Under the pieces are notes generated by a model, which did no database searches, was not told the DNA's origin, and worked only from the letters and a program-made list of their open reading frames with translations. Below are positions 21,539 to 32,183 of a stretch of 64,000 nucleotides of DNA, piece by piece (the stretch's first letter is position 1; every line of letters starts with the position of its first letter). A program made the position numbers and the translations under genes. This stretch comes from Methylocella tundrae (GTDB lineage Bacteria > Pseudomonadota > Alphaproteobacteria > Rhizobiales > Beijerinckiaceae), in NCBI RefSeq assembly GCF_038024855.1, contig NZ_CP139089.1:2886501-2950500 (forward strand), given 5' to 3'.

Positions 21539-21784
21539 TCATTTCAGCAGCGGGTTGGCGAACAAAAGCAGCAGCGCGATGACGAGGCAGTAGATCGCCA
21601 TCGTCTCGATCATCGCGAGGCCGACAAAGAGCGTGCGGGAAATGGTGTTCGAGGCCTCCGGCTGGCGGGCGATCGCATCCATCGCGGCGGCTACCGCGCG
21701 CCCCTCGGCAAGCGCCGGGCCGATGGCGCCGAAAGAGACCGCGACAGCCGCCGAAACAATGCTGGCAAGGGCTAACCAATTCAT
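21539..21784 (-). CDS. atpE: N-type ATPase c subunit (proteolipid ring)
   Basis: This 81-residue two-helix hairpin has the polar loop ARQPEA at 39-44. The ion-carrying carboxylate is Glu60 in helix 2 (AMIETMAIY), followed by Thr61 and Tyr65 as in Na+-type c subunits. In helix 1 the position equivalent to Gln32 of the Ilyobacter c ring is Glu27 (ALAEG), so each hairpin carries two membrane carboxylates. Whether the ring carries Na+ or H+ cannot be settled by sequence. The start ATG overlaps the atpB stop (ATGA). Confidence 0.93.
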   Translation of the reverse strand: MNWLALASIVSAAVAVSFGAIGPALAEGRAVAAAMDAIARQPEASNTISRTLFVGLAMIETMAIYCLVIALLLLFANPLLK

Positions 21785-22479
21785 GCGGAGGTCCTTTGAT
21801 TTGAGGAATCGTTGGCGGGCTTCCCCTCGCTGACCGCGCCGGCGATGAAGACCATCGCGAGCACCGCGAAGATATAGGCCTGCACCGCTCCGGTGAGGAG
21901 ATCGAGCGCCATCAGGGGGATCGGCACGAGAAGGCCGGCGAGGGACAGGACAATGCCGATGACGAAGACGCCGCTCATCACATTGCCGAACAGGCGCACG
22001 AGCAGGGAGAATGTGCGCGTGAGGCTCTCGACGAAATTGAGCGGGATCATGATCGGGTTCGGCGCGGCGAAAGTGGCAAGATAGCCGCGCAGGCCGCCGG
22101 CGCGCACGCCAAACCAGATCACAGCGACGAAGACGAGGAGCGCGAGCGCGGCGTCGGTCTCGATGTGGGCCGTCGGCGGCTCGACGCCGGGCGCGAGCGA
22201 CGACCAATTGGCGACGAAGATAAAGACGAACAAAGTGCCGATGAAGGCGCGATAGGGCGCCGGCTCGACATTCATCGTGTCGCGGATCTGACTGTCCAAA
22301 GTCTCGACGACGAGCTCCATCGCAGCCTGTGTCGCCGAAGGAACAAGCGACAGCCGGCGCGTGAGGAGAAAGGCGCCGCCGGCGAGGACGACGATAATCG
22401 CCCATGTGACGACGACGCCAGCCGTAATCGGCGCGGGGCCGAGATGAAAGAGCGCAACGCTGGCGAGCGGCGAAGTCAT
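21781..22479 (-). CDS. atpB: N-type ATPase a subunit
   Basis: This 232-residue membrane protein has five or six spans. The key arginine lies in the span ESLTRTFSLLVRLFGNVMSG: Arg of LLVRLFGN corresponds to E. coli aArg210. The terminal span AYIFAVLAMVFIAGAVSEG matches the a-subunit signature. It forms the half-channels opposite the c ring. The start is the ATG at 22479, overlapping the atpR stop (ATGA); the longer open frame upstream is an out-of-frame read through atpR. Length and sequence are more compact than the F-type a subunit. Confidence 0.92.
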   Translation of the reverse strand: MTSPLASVALFHLGPAPITAGVVVTWAIIVVLAGGAFLLTRRLSLVPSATQAAMELVVETLDSQIRDTMNVEPAPYRAFIGTLFVFIFVANWSSLAPGVEPPTAHIETDAALALLVFVAVIWFGVRAGGLRGYLATFAAPNPIMIPLNFVESLTRTFSLLVRLFGNVMSGVFVIGIVLSLAGLLVPIPLMALDLLTGAVQAYIFAVLAMVFIAGAVSEGKPANDSSNQRTSA

Positions 22480-22781
22480 GCAGCCGCCTCTTTGAGCCTG
22501 CGCATGACGAGGGCGCGGCCGATGAGCACGCCGAGCGCCATGGCGAGCAGCGGCGGGGCGCCGTGCAAGCTCGCCAGCGCCAGCGCGCCGCCGAGAAGGA
22601 TGAAGCGGCCGATCGTCAGCGCGACGGCGACCGCCGTATGGCCGCCCGAAGCGAACAGGCGGGCGCTTTGCCAGAGCGCCGCGAAATAGGCAAGGCCAAG
22701 CGCGACGCCGCCTGCGAAATACGCCACGAGGCTGATGACGGTCCCGGCGGCGGGAAGGGTGTCGAACGGCCAGAAGTTCAT
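22476..22781 (-). CDS. atpR: N-type ATPase accessory membrane protein AtpR
   Basis: This 101-residue protein has three hydrophobic helices (TVISLVAYFAGGVALGLAYF; AVAVALTIGRFILLGGALALASL; PLLAMALGVLIGRALVMR). Charged residues lie within or at the ends of the spans (two arginines in GRF and GRA). AtpR is found only in N-ATPase operons and is thought to interact with the c ring during assembly or gating. The assignment rests on its position between atpQ and atpB and on this helix pattern. It overlaps both neighbours by four bases. Confidence 0.8.
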   Translation of the reverse strand: MNFWPFDTLPAAGTVISLVAYFAGGVALGLAYFAALWQSARLFASGGHTAVAVALTIGRFILLGGALALASLHGAPPLLAMALGVLIGRALVMRRLKEAAA

Positions 22782-23070
22782 GCGTCCTTGATCCATTTCC
22801 ACGCGGACCAGCATCCAAGACCCAATCCAAGCATCAGCAGCGGCGCGGTCCAGAATAGGCCCGAGTTGAATTTCTGGTCCAGCCAGCGGCCCGCGAAAAT
22901 GCCGATCAGCATCGGCGTGACGATGATCCAGCCGAGCACGCCGATCTGGGCGAGGCGGCGGGCCACGGAGGGATCGCCCTCGCGCAGCCAGCGCCGATGC
23001 CGCTCGCCGCGCAGCCGGACGCCTTTGACCAGCGGGTCTTCTTCGCCGGGCTCCGGTTCGCGCGCGCTCA

Positions 23071-23071
<1 letters not shown>
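22778..23071 (-). CDS. atpQ: N-type ATPase accessory protein AtpQ (AtpI/AtpZ-like)
   Basis: This 97-residue protein has a charged N-terminal half (residues 1-40, rich in Arg and Glu) and two membrane helices (LGWIIVTPMLIGIFAGRWLD and FWTAPLLMLGLGLGCWSAW). The GIFAGRWLDQKF segment resembles the G-x-x-x-G-x-x-LD motif of AtpI/AtpZ proteins. These help c-ring assembly or carry Mg2+/Ca2+. The ATG at 23071 forms a TGATG overlap with the atpC stop; a GTG one codon earlier is possible. Confidence 0.82.
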
Positions 23072-24959
<1,888 letters not shown>

Positions 24960-25044
24960 TCATCTACTCTGCCGATTTGCCGCGGACATTGATTCCAATC
25001 AAGCCGCGCCGCCGCGCCGATCGCCGATCCAAGCCGCAAACGTG

Positions 25045-26652
25045 TCACATGTGGAGATCATGCAATGTGACGAAGGCCTTCAACAACACACGCGGATCGA
25101 ACTGTCCTTTATAAACGGGCGCTGGTTTTGTATCGAGATCGAGCAGCTTCGAGACCGCCGCCTGTGCGGAACGGACCGAATATTCGACGGTGAAGACCAC
25201 ATCATCAGGCAGTTCCACAAATTGCCCGACGAAGCCGAGATTGCGCCAGCCTTCGGGCGCGACCGCCGGCCGGTCGCCCTTTTCCCGCCGCAGGAACTGG
25301 CTCGTGATGAAGGGCATCATGCAGGGGATAACAACGGTGGTCTCGAGGATGCGGGCGGCCCCGGATTCGATGCGGAGTTGACCGAGGATTTCGGTCATCA
25401 GCTCGCGCCCTGAACAAGCGGCCATCGGTTTACGGACGAAATCGCCGGGCGCATCGACATGAAGTCCATAGCCCCAGAACACATTGACGTCGCGCGGCTG
25501 GCCGATGAAGTGCGGCTGGTGCGGCAGCACGATCGACATGAGCCAGCTCGAATCCGCGAAGGTGATGAGGCCGCCCTCGCCGGGCGTGTTGCCGGTGAAG
25601 TCGCGAATGATGGTGAAGAAGGCCGGATCGCGCTGCGTCGCCGTGAATGAAACCCATTTTGATTCGTCGATGTGATCGGCGAAGGCGGATGGCTTTCCGA
25701 ACTCCGGGCGGCCCTCGGCGATCTTCTCCCAAAGCGTCCAGGCGCCGCCTTCGCGCTTGCCGTTCAAAGCCGGCGGCGCCGTGTTGGAGCCAAGGTCCGA
25801 GGCCTCGGTCATCGAGCCGAGCGTCACGATGACATAGTCCCCGGGGCCGATGGCGATCTCCTCGCTCACGCCCGCCTTCTCGAAGACGACCCGCTCGACC
25901 GCCTTGCCGTCGCCGTCTTCGATAAAACGCAGATCTGTGACTTTTGCGCCGAGCACATAGGAGACGCCGTGCTCGTCCAGCCACGCCTTCAGCGGGCGCA
26001 CAAGCGAATCATACTGGTTATAAACCGTGCGCATGATTCCCTTGAGCTGGTTGAATCCATCTATCATGTGCGCGAAACGCACAAGATAGCGCTTGAATTC
26101 GACCGCGCTGTGCCAGGGCTGGAATGCAAAGGTCGTGCACCACATGAACCAGAAGTTCGTCTCGAAGAAGGAGACGTCGAACTGATCCTTTATGCTGCTG
26201 CGGCCCAACAGCGCCTCGGGTTCGACCGCGAGCCGCTCCAGCGTCAGTATATGCCTCTCACTGAGCCCGAACTCGGGCGAATCGAGCTTGCGTCCGGCGC
26301 GCACGAGGCGAGACTTCGAGCCCGTCCTGATCACCTCGTTCCATTGAAAAATCTCCTGCGTGACGGTCCGGCTCTTGTCGATGGTTGGAATCGACGAGAA
26401 CAGATCATAAGTGCATCGGTATTTGCTCTCCAGCATGCGCCCGCCGCGCGCGACATAGCCGTGTTCGGCCGAGCCCGCCCCATCGAGGCTGCCGCCGAGC
26501 CGGTCGAGTTCTTCGAGGATCGTGATGTTGCGGCCGGGGACATGCCCGTCACGGATGAGGAAGGCGGCGGCCGCGAGAGAAGCGATGCCGCCTCCGATGA
26601 GGTAGATCTTGGCGCCGCTTCGATCGGGGCGACGATTGGCGTCAGGACCCAT
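25045..26652 (-). CDS. ohyA: Oleate hydratase (MCRA family flavoprotein)
   Basis: This is a 535-residue protein. The N-terminal FAD-binding motif is IYLIGGGIASLAAAAFLI (GxGxxS/A-type), followed by LEELDRLGGSLDG. Family blocks include RGGRMLESKYRCTYDLFSSIP, NFWFMWCTTFAFQPWHSAVEFKRY and VFWGYGLHVDAPGDFV. These belong to oleate hydratases, which add water to the cis-9 double bond of unsaturated fatty acids to give 10-hydroxy acids. It probably detoxifies or modifies fatty acids. The ATG at 26652 follows a GGAG ribosome site. It is upstream of the N-ATPase genes on the same strand. Confidence 0.88.
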   Translation of the reverse strand: MGPDANRRPDRSGAKIYLIGGGIASLAAAAFLIRDGHVPGRNITILEELDRLGGSLDGAGSAEHGYVARGGRMLESKYRCTYDLFSSIPTIDKSRTVTQEIFQWNEVIRTGSKSRLVRAGRKLDSPEFGLSERHILTLERLAVEPEALLGRSSIKDQFDVSFFETNFWFMWCTTFAFQPWHSAVEFKRYLVRFAHMIDGFNQLKGIMRTVYNQYDSLVRPLKAWLDEHGVSYVLGAKVTDLRFIEDGDGKAVERVVFEKAGVSEEIAIGPGDYVIVTLGSMTEASDLGSNTAPPALNGKREGGAWTLWEKIAEGRPEFGKPSAFADHIDESKWVSFTATQRDPAFFTIIRDFTGNTPGEGGLITFADSSWLMSIVLPHQPHFIGQPRDVNVFWGYGLHVDAPGDFVRKPMAACSGRELMTEILGQLRIESGAARILETTVVIPCMMPFITSQFLRREKGDRPAVAPEGWRNLGFVGQFVELPDDVVFTVEYSVRSAQAAVSKLLDLDTKPAPVYKGQFDPRVLLKAFVTLHDLHM

Positions 26653-26822
26653 GAGGCGCTCCTGTCTCGACAAGCATTCCAAAATCGCGGCGCGCAATGC
26701 CGAGCCTTGCGGCTCGCCTGCGTGACGTCATGACGGCTTGTATCATCTGGCCTCCTCGATGGACAGCGCGCGCCGCGCATCACGCGCGCCAGCGTCGTCC
26801 AGCGGCCGGCGCCCCAAGGGGG

Positions 26823-27860
26823 TCAGGCCGAGATGATCACCTTCAGCGCATTCGTATCCGCGGCGCGGCCGAATGTGTCATAGGCGTCGAGGATCTGATC
26901 GAGCGCGAATCTGTGCGTGATCAGCCGGGTCGGATCAATTTTCTTTGACTGCACGGTTTTGAGCAGCATGGGCGTCGTCACGGTGTCGACGAGGCGCGTC
27001 GTGATGGTGATGTTTTGCGACCATAGCCGCTCAAGATGCAGATCGACCTTGACGCCATGCACGCCGATATTGGCGATGACCCCGCCCGGCGCGACGATAT
27101 CCTCGCAGATCAGGAAAGTCGCGGGGATGCCGACCGCCTCGATCGCCGTATCGACGCCGATGCCTCCGGTCAGCGCCTTGACTGCTTCGGCCGCCTTGCC
27201 GTCCGCGCTGTTGACCGTCTGCGTCGCGCCGAACTGGCGCGCGATCCCGAGGCGGCCATCATCGAGGTCGATCATGATGATTTCGGCGGGAGAATAGAAT
27301 TGCGCGGTCAGCAGCGCGGCAAGGCCGATCGGTCCAGCGCCGACGATCGCGACGCTTGATCCCGGCGCGACCTTGCCATTGAGGACGCCGCATTCGAAGC
27401 CGGTCGGCAGAATGTCGCTCAGCATCACCAGCGCTTCCTCGTCGGCTCCGGCGGGGATCGGATAGAGGCTCGTATCGGCGTGCGGCGTGCGGACATATTC
27501 GGCTTGCGTGCCGTCGATTTCATTGCCGAGGATCCAGCCGCCGGTCGTGCAATGGGAGTACATGCCCCGCCGGCAGTAGTCGCATTTGCCGCAGGCCGAT
27601 ATGCAGGAAATCAGAACCCGGTCGCCCGGCTTGAAGGCGATGACGCCCGCGCCGACGCTGTCGATGACGCCAACCCCTTCATGGCCGAGGATGCGGCCGG
27701 GAGCGCAGGTCGCGACATCCCCCTTGAGGATGTGCAGATCGGTGCCGCAGATCGTCGTTTTGACGATTTTGACGATCGCGTCGCCCGGAGCCTTGATTTC
27801 GGGCTTCGGGCGGTCTTCCAGGGCTTTCTTGCCGGGTCCCTGATAAACGAGCGCTTTCAT
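26823..27860 (-). CDS. Zinc-dependent alcohol dehydrogenase family protein
   Basis: This 345-residue medium-chain dehydrogenase has the catalytic-zinc motif CGTDLHILKG and GHEGVGVIDSVG. The four structural-zinc cysteines lie in CISACGKCDYCRRGMYSHC. The NAD motif GAGPIGLAA is followed by an Asp-rich strand end (MIDLDD), which favours NAD over NADP. Sequence blocks such as CTTGGWILGNEIDGTQAEYVR resemble the IPDC/Tdh-like alcohol dehydrogenases of alphaproteobacteria. The alcohol substrate is unknown. The ATG follows GGAGAAG. A near-consensus FixK-like site about 90 bases upstream suggests induction at low oxygen. Confidence 0.87.
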   Translation of the reverse strand: MKALVYQGPGKKALEDRPKPEIKAPGDAIVKIVKTTICGTDLHILKGDVATCAPGRILGHEGVGVIDSVGAGVIAFKPGDRVLISCISACGKCDYCRRGMYSHCTTGGWILGNEIDGTQAEYVRTPHADTSLYPIPAGADEEALVMLSDILPTGFECGVLNGKVAPGSSVAIVGAGPIGLAALLTAQFYSPAEIIMIDLDDGRLGIARQFGATQTVNSADGKAAEAVKALTGGIGVDTAIEAVGIPATFLICEDIVAPGGVIANIGVHGVKVDLHLERLWSQNITITTRLVDTVTTPMLLKTVQSKKIDPTRLITHRFALDQILDAYDTFGRAADTNALKVIISA

Positions 27861-27943
27861 AATCTTCTCCAATCGTTGTCCGCGTCTGGCGCTTCTTGCC
27901 GTCTCGCTGGCGGGCAATGCAGCATGGGCGGATGGCGGGCGCC

Positions 27944-27957
27944 ATGACCTCGGTCAA
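27944..27957. promoter_or_regulatory. Near-consensus FixK/FNR-type site between the alcohol dehydrogenase and fixL
   Basis: ATGACCTCGGTCAA differs at one base from the FixK box TTG(A/C)-N6-(T/G)CAA, with A for the first T. It is centred about 90 bases before the dehydrogenase start and about 50-130 before fixL, depending on the fixL start. FixK encoded nearby would be the protein that binds. Confidence 0.35.
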
Positions 27958-28001
27958 GGCGGGGGCCGAGCGCCGAACGTTGGATTGCTCCAGAGGCGGC
28001 G

Positions 28002-29984
28002 ATGTGCTCCAAACCGCAATTCCACCGGCGCGACGGGAATGATAAGCTTGTTTCGGCGGTGAATCTAAACGTGGATTCCTTTATGCGCGCGAACAATGAC
28101 ATTCCCTCGGGGGATCGGTCTCCGGGCGCAGAGGCGTTGCAGCGCGCCGTGGAAGCGGCGGACATCGGCGTCTGGCGATGGAACCCCTTGACCGGCGCGG
28201 TTGACCTTTCCGCTCAAGCGGCGGTTCTGCTTGGGCGCCGTTCGAGCGCCCCGCTCGACTTTGCGGACTTCCTCGACTTGATCCACCTGATGGACAGGGC
28301 CGTCGCGCAAGACGCGCTGCAGGAGAGCGTCAGGACATTCAAAGGCTTCGACTTCGACTTCAGGACGGCCTCGCCGGCCGCGGCCGGCAGCTGGCTGAGA
28401 GCGCGGGGGCGCATCGGGGGCGGCGAGGGCGGCCCCATCGAGGCGCATGGGGTTCTGATCGACGCCGGCCGCCAGAAATTGGAGGAGGAGGCGAAGGACC
28501 GCCTCGCCGCGATCGTGACCGCGTCCGACGACGCCATCGTCGGCGAGACGATGGACGGCGTCATCACGGACTGGAACCGGGGCGCCGAAGCGATCCTCGG
28601 CTATGCGGCCGAAGAGATGATCGGCGAGACGATGGCGGCGCTTCTTCCTGAGGGGCATGAGGGCGAGACGTTTGCCCTTTTGGAGCGGATCAGGCGTGGC
28701 GAGCGGATCGAGCACTATGAAACCCTGCGCCGGCGCAGGGACGGCGAGATCATCGACGTATCGCTCACCGTCTCCCCGGTATTCGACGGATCAGGGCGCC
28801 TTCTCGGGGTCGCGAAAGTCGGGCGCGACATTACGAGGGCGAAACGGGAGCGGATGGCGCTGCTGGAGCGTGAAGCGCATCTGCGCTCCGTTCTCGACAC
28901 AGCGCCGGACGCGATGATCGTCATCGACAGCCGGGGCATGATGCGATCCTTCAGCTCCACGGCGGAGCGGCTGTTTGGCTATACGGCCGAAGAAATACTC
29001 GGCCGGAACGTCAGCATTTTGATGCCTTCGCCCTATCGCGAACAACATGATTCGTATCTCGACCGTTACGTTGCGACGGGCGAACGGCGCGTCATCGGCC
29101 TCGGCCGCGTCGTCGTCGGACTGCGCCGCGACGGCTCGACCTTTCCAATGGAGCTGTCGGTCGGCGAAATGCGGTCGGGCGACAGCCGTTTCTTTACCGG
29201 CTTCGTGCGCGATCTCACCGAGAGGCAGGAGACCCAGCAGCGGCTGCAGGATCTGCAGTCCGCGCTTGTCCACATTTCGCGTTTTACAGCAATGGGCGAG
29301 ATGGCCTCGACCCTCGCGCATGAGTTGAACCAGCCGTTGACGGCGATCGCCAGCTATCTGAACGGCTGCCGGCGCCTGCTCGACGGAAAGGAAAACCCGA
29401 AAGCGGCGATGATCCGCGACGCCATCGAGCGCGCGGCCGACCAGGCTCTGCGCGCCGGCCAGATCATCCGGCGGCTGCGTCAATTCGTGTCCCGCGGCGA
29501 AAGCGAGCGGCAGGTCGAAAGTCTCGCCAAGCTGATCGAGGAGGCGAGCGCGCTGGCGCTCGTCGGCATCAAGGAAACCGGCGTTCGCGTCGCCTTTTCA
29601 TTCGATCCGCGCGTCGCCTTCGTACTGGTGGACAAGATCCAGATTCAGCAAGTCATCTTGAACCTGATGCGAAACGCCATCGAGGCGATGCAGGAAACCA
29701 CCCGGCGCGATCTCATTATCTCCACGGCTGAATTCGACGATGGCATGGTCGAGGTCAGCGTCGCCGATACGGGACCCGGCATTGCCGAGGAGATCGCCTC
29801 TCAGCTGTTTCAACCCTTCGTCACCACCAAGCCCGACGGCATGGGAATCGGTCTTTCCATCTCGCGGACGATCATCGAAGCGCATGGCGGGCGGCTATGG
29901 GTCGAACCCAATCCCGAGGGCGGCACGATCTTCCGCCTCACGCTCAAGGCGCTGAGCCATGAGGAGCTGAACGATGGCCAGTGA
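28002..29984 (+). CDS. fixL: Oxygen-sensing heme-PAS histidine kinase FixL
   Basis: This 660-residue kinase shows no membrane span. PAS-like modules occupy about 45-160, 165-280 and 290-410, followed by a HisKA/HATPase_c core. The third PAS carries the FixL heme pocket: QHDSYLDRY, then, twenty residues after its His (349), Arg369 in [10 protein letters not shown]. This spacing is the same as between the heme-ligand His200 and Arg220 of Bradyrhizobium FixL. Phospho-acceptor His440 lies in [10 protein letters not shown], and ATP motifs [16 protein letters not shown] and [10 protein letters not shown] follow. It should be inhibited by O2 and phosphorylate FixJ. The ATG at 28083 is an alternative start. 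It overlaps fixJ by 11 bases. Confidence 0.92.
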   Translation: MCSKPQFHRRDGNDKLVSAVNLNVDSFMRANNDIPSGDRSPGAEALQRAVEAADIGVWRWNPLTGAVDLSAQAAVLLGRRSSAPLDFADFLDLIHLMDRAVAQDALQESVRTFKGFDFDFRTASPAAAGSWLRARGRIGGGEGGPIEAHGVLIDAGRQKLEEEAKDRLAAIVTASDDAIVGETMDGVITDWNRGAEAILGYAAEEMIGETMAALLPEGHEGETFALLERIRRGERIEHYETLRRRRDGEIIDVSLTVSPVFDGSGRLLGVAKVGRDITRAKRERMALLEREAHLRSVLDTAPDAMIVIDSRGMMRSFSSTAERLFGYTAEEILGRNVSILMPSPYREQHDSYLDRYVATGERRVIGLGRVVVGLRRDGSTFPMELSVGEMRSGDSRFFTGFVRDLTERQETQQRLQDLQSALVHISRFTAMGEMASTLAHELNQPLTAIASYLNGCRRLLDGKENPKAAMIRDAIERAADQALRAGQIIRRLRQFVSRGESERQVESLAKLIEEASALALVGIKETGVRVAFSFDPRVAFVLVDKIQIQQVILNLMRNAIEAMQETTRRDLIISTAEFDDGMVEVSVADTGPGIAEEIASQLFQPFVTTKPDGMGIGLSISRTIIEAHGGRLWVEPNPEGGTIFRLTLKALSHEELNDGQ

Positions 29985-30594
29985 TCCTGTGGTTCACCTG
30001 ATCGACGATGACGACGGGGTGCGCCAGGCGCTGGCCTTTCTGCTGACGGCCTCGGGCTTCGCCGTCAGGGTTCACGAGTCGGCGGCGGCCTTTCTCGACG
30101 CCATAGCGACCGTGCAACCGGGTTGCGTCATCACCGACGTCCGAATGCCGGGCATGGACGGGCTGGAGCTTCAGCGCCAGTTGAAGGCGAGGCGCCTTGG
30201 CCTGCCGGTTATCATTATGACCGGCCACGGCGACGTGCCGCTCGCCGTCGAGGCGATGAAAGCGGGCGCCATTGATTTCCTCGAAAAGCCGTTCGATGAC
30301 GAATCGCTTCTGACGGCGGTCCGCATCGCGCTCGACCGTCACGCCCGCAACGCCCGCCGCGACGACGAAGTGACGACGGCGAGGGCAAAGCTCGCCAGCC
30401 TGTCGGCGCGCGAACTCGAGGTGCTGGACGGCCTCGTCGCCGGGCAACCCAACAAGACGATCGCTTACGATCTGAACATCAGCGCTCGCACGGTCGAGGT
30501 CCATCGCGCCAATGTAATGACCAAAATGGGCGCGTCCAGCCTGTCGGAACTGGTGCGGATGGTGTTCGTGGTCCGATCCGCTCCCGTGGACTGA
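29974..30594 (+). CDS. fixJ: Response regulator FixJ
   Basis: This 206-residue protein has a receiver domain (1-120) and a LuxR/GerE-type helix-turn-helix (about 140-200). The phospho-acceptor is Asp55 in [12 protein letters not shown], with acidic residues DDDD near 11-14 and the conserved Lys in FLEKPFDD. The output helix reads [22 protein letters not shown]. It is coupled to fixL by an 11-base overlap. The FixL-FixJ pair is expected to activate fixK, encoded 0.8 kb downstream. A hairpin follows its stop. Confidence 0.93.
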   Translation: MASDPVVHLIDDDDGVRQALAFLLTASGFAVRVHESAAAFLDAIATVQPGCVITDVRMPGMDGLELQRQLKARRLGLPVIIMTGHGDVPLAVEAMKAGAIDFLEKPFDDESLLTAVRIALDRHARNARRDDEVTTARAKLASLSARELEVLDGLVAGQPNKTIAYDLNISARTVEVHRANVMTKMGASSLSELVRMVFVVRSAPVD

Positions 30595-30600
30595 CGCGTG

Positions 30601-30628
30601 AGGCGGCTCGAACGCCGGCCGCCTGTTT
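30601..30628 (+). terminator. Likely intrinsic terminator after fixJ
   Basis: AGGCGGC (30601-30607) pairs with GCCGCCT (30618-30624) across a ten-base loop, followed by GTTT. The T tract is short, so termination may be partial. It separates fixLJ from the FixK-box-driven receiver gene. Confidence 0.5.
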
Positions 30629-30644
30629 AGAACGGCTCTTGGGG

Positions 30645-30658
30645 TTGCGCTGAATCAA
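30645..30658. promoter_or_regulatory. FixK box upstream of the receiver gene
   Basis: TTGCGCTGAATCAA fits TTG(A/C)-N6-(T/G)CAA exactly. Its centre is about 97 bases before the chosen start at 30749. A class II arrangement (centre at -41.5) would put the transcript start near 30693, giving a leader of about 55 bases. This supports the shorter reading of the gene. Confidence 0.6.
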
Positions 30659-30748
30659 GGCGCGGCGACGCCGTCTGCCGCTACCATTTCCATCATGAAT
30701 CAGATTTTTACGCGATGTAGCGGCTCGTGGGACGCTGGAGCTTCATCT

Positions 30749-31138
30749 ATGCCTGACCGCGAGCATCTCGTCCTGATCGCCGATGACGACCAGGGGGTGC
30801 GCGATGCGCTTCAATTCGCGCTCAGGCTCGAAGGCGTCAATGTGCATGCTCACAGGGACGGCGTCGAACTGCTGGCCGACATCGATCTGCCTCGCGCCGG
30901 CTGCGTCATCCTGGACGATGGCATGCCGCATATGGACGGCTTCGAATTGCTGAGGCGTCTTCGTGCGCGCAACATACGGCTGCCCGCGATCCTTCTCACC
31001 AATCATGCGACGGCGGGGCTTCGCGCGCGGGCCGGCGCCGCCGGCGTCCAGTTCGTTCTCGAAAAACCCTTGCTCGACAATGCCTTGGTCGACAGCGTCC
31101 TCACCATCCTTGGCGAGGACGACGGGGTCGCGCCCTAG
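30749..31138 (+). CDS. Receiver-only response regulator in the fix island
   Basis: This 129-residue single receiver domain has no output domain. It begins EHLVLIADDDQGVRDALQFAL, has the phospho-acceptor region GCVILDDGMPHMDG, a Thr-containing LLTNHATAG and the conserved Lys in FVLEKPLLDN. The ATG at 30749 is chosen because GGAG lies 8 bases upstream; an ATG at 30695 would sit at the predicted transcript start. Between fixJ and fixK, and behind a FixK box, it may act as a phosphate sink or feedback element on FixL, like FixT in principle, though it is not homologous to FixT. The function is inferred only from position. Confidence 0.8.
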   Translation: MPDREHLVLIADDDQGVRDALQFALRLEGVNVHAHRDGVELLADIDLPRAGCVILDDGMPHMDGFELLRRLRARNIRLPAILLTNHATAGLRARAGAAGVQFVLEKPLLDNALVDSVLTILGEDDGVAP

Positions 31139-31371
31139 CTTGAGCACCAGCCCGCAAGCGGAAGCCGTTTTGGACGGCGTCATGCTCTAACTTATTGATG
31201 AGAAACGAATTTGAGACTTTTGACGGGATCGCGGCGCGATTGCGTCCAAAGTCGTCCGGCTTTCGTCCAGGCCGGGCGCTACGTAGAAGCCCGTAGGACC
31301 AAACCCGATATTCGCGCCGCCGGCTTGGCGCTACACGAGACGCACGGTCTTTTTCAAGACAGGAGCTCTCG

Positions 31372-32073
31372 ATGCCAGCCTCTCTTTCGATCTCTGCCGA
31401 TCACAGATTTGCGGCGGTTCACGCCGCTCCTTCGCGGCTCGCGTGGGCGATCCCATCCGCCGAAAGGCGCGATGGCGGCTTCGCTCAGGCGGGGCAACTG
31501 CTGCATTTTTTGCCCGACGCCGAAATTTACGCGGATGGCTGCGACAACGTCTCTTTCTACAAGGTGGTGAGCGGCGTCGTGCGGACCTGTAAGTTCAGGA
31601 GCGACGGCCGTCGGCAAATCGACGCTTTCTATCTCCCAGGAGACATGTTCGGTTTCGAGACGGGCGCCGAGCATCGGCTTTCCGCCGAAGCGGTCAGTGA
31701 ATGCGCGGTGGCCTCCTATCGTTGGCGCGGTCTTGACGCGATCGCCTCCGCCGACGATTGGACGGCGCGGCAGTTTCTCTCCTATGCGCTGCAGAACCTG
31801 CGGCGCGCCCAGGAGCACTCTCTCGTGCTCGGGCGGCGCAGCGCGTCCCAGAAAGTCGCCGCTTTTCTGATCGACATGGCGGACCGCGGGCCTGCGGGCC
31901 AAACGATAGATCTCGCTATGGCGCGCCAGGATATGGCGGACTATCTGGGACTGACCATCGAGACGGTGTCGCGGACGCTGTCCCAGCTCGAGCGCGAGGG
32001 CTTGATCTCTTTGCCGTCGGCCCGCCGCATCTGCATCACGAATCGCATCGCGCTCCATCGTCTCAGTTCATAA
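31372..32073 (+). CDS. fixK: Crp/Fnr-family regulator FixK
   Basis: This 233-residue protein has a cyclic-nucleotide-binding-like barrel (about 40-140) and a C-terminal winged helix with DMADYLGLTIETVSRTLSQLEREG. The recognition helix (ETVSRTLSQLE) is the FNR/FixK type, which reads TTGA-N6-TCAA-like sites. The N-terminal cysteine cluster of oxygen-sensing FNR is absent, so oxygen information must come from FixLJ, as for FixK. The start has a strong AGGAG 7 bases upstream. Probable targets visible here are the receiver gene, phaC and possibly the alcohol dehydrogenase. Confidence 0.9.
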   Translation: MPASLSISADHRFAAVHAAPSRLAWAIPSAERRDGGFAQAGQLLHFLPDAEIYADGCDNVSFYKVVSGVVRTCKFRSDGRRQIDAFYLPGDMFGFETGAEHRLSAEAVSECAVASYRWRGLDAIASADDWTARQFLSYALQNLRRAQEHSLVLGRRSASQKVAAFLIDMADRGPAGQTIDLAMARQDMADYLGLTIETVSRTLSQLEREGLISLPSARRICITNRIALHRLSS

Positions 32074-32115
32074 CGCCCGCAAGCAGGGGGCAACGCCGCA
32101 CACGCAGGCTTGTCT

Positions 32116-32129
32116 TTGCACTGCAACAA
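32116..32129. promoter_or_regulatory. FixK-like site upstream of phaC
   Basis: TTGCACTGCAACAA has one mismatch to TTG(A/C)-N6-(T/G)CAA, with A at the eleventh position. Its centre lies 61 bases before the phaC ATG, which fits activation from -41.5 with a 20-base leader. It lies just after fixK. Confidence 0.4.
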
Positions 32130-32183
32130 TTTTGCTTTACGCTCCAAGAGCGAAGTTAATCTCAAGAGCGAACGGGTTGCGCG

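Noticed and set aside
28002..30594. A nitrogen-fixation role for FixLJ
   Set aside because: No nif or fix electron-transfer genes are in the window, and the neighbours are PHB and acyl-phosphate genes, so only an oxygen-response role is claimed.
31180..31215. Repeat-like ATGCTCTAACTTATTGATG stretch before fixK
   Set aside because: It recalls a fragment of Rhizobiales intergenic repeats, but the mirrored arm is missing, so it was not listed as a repeat.
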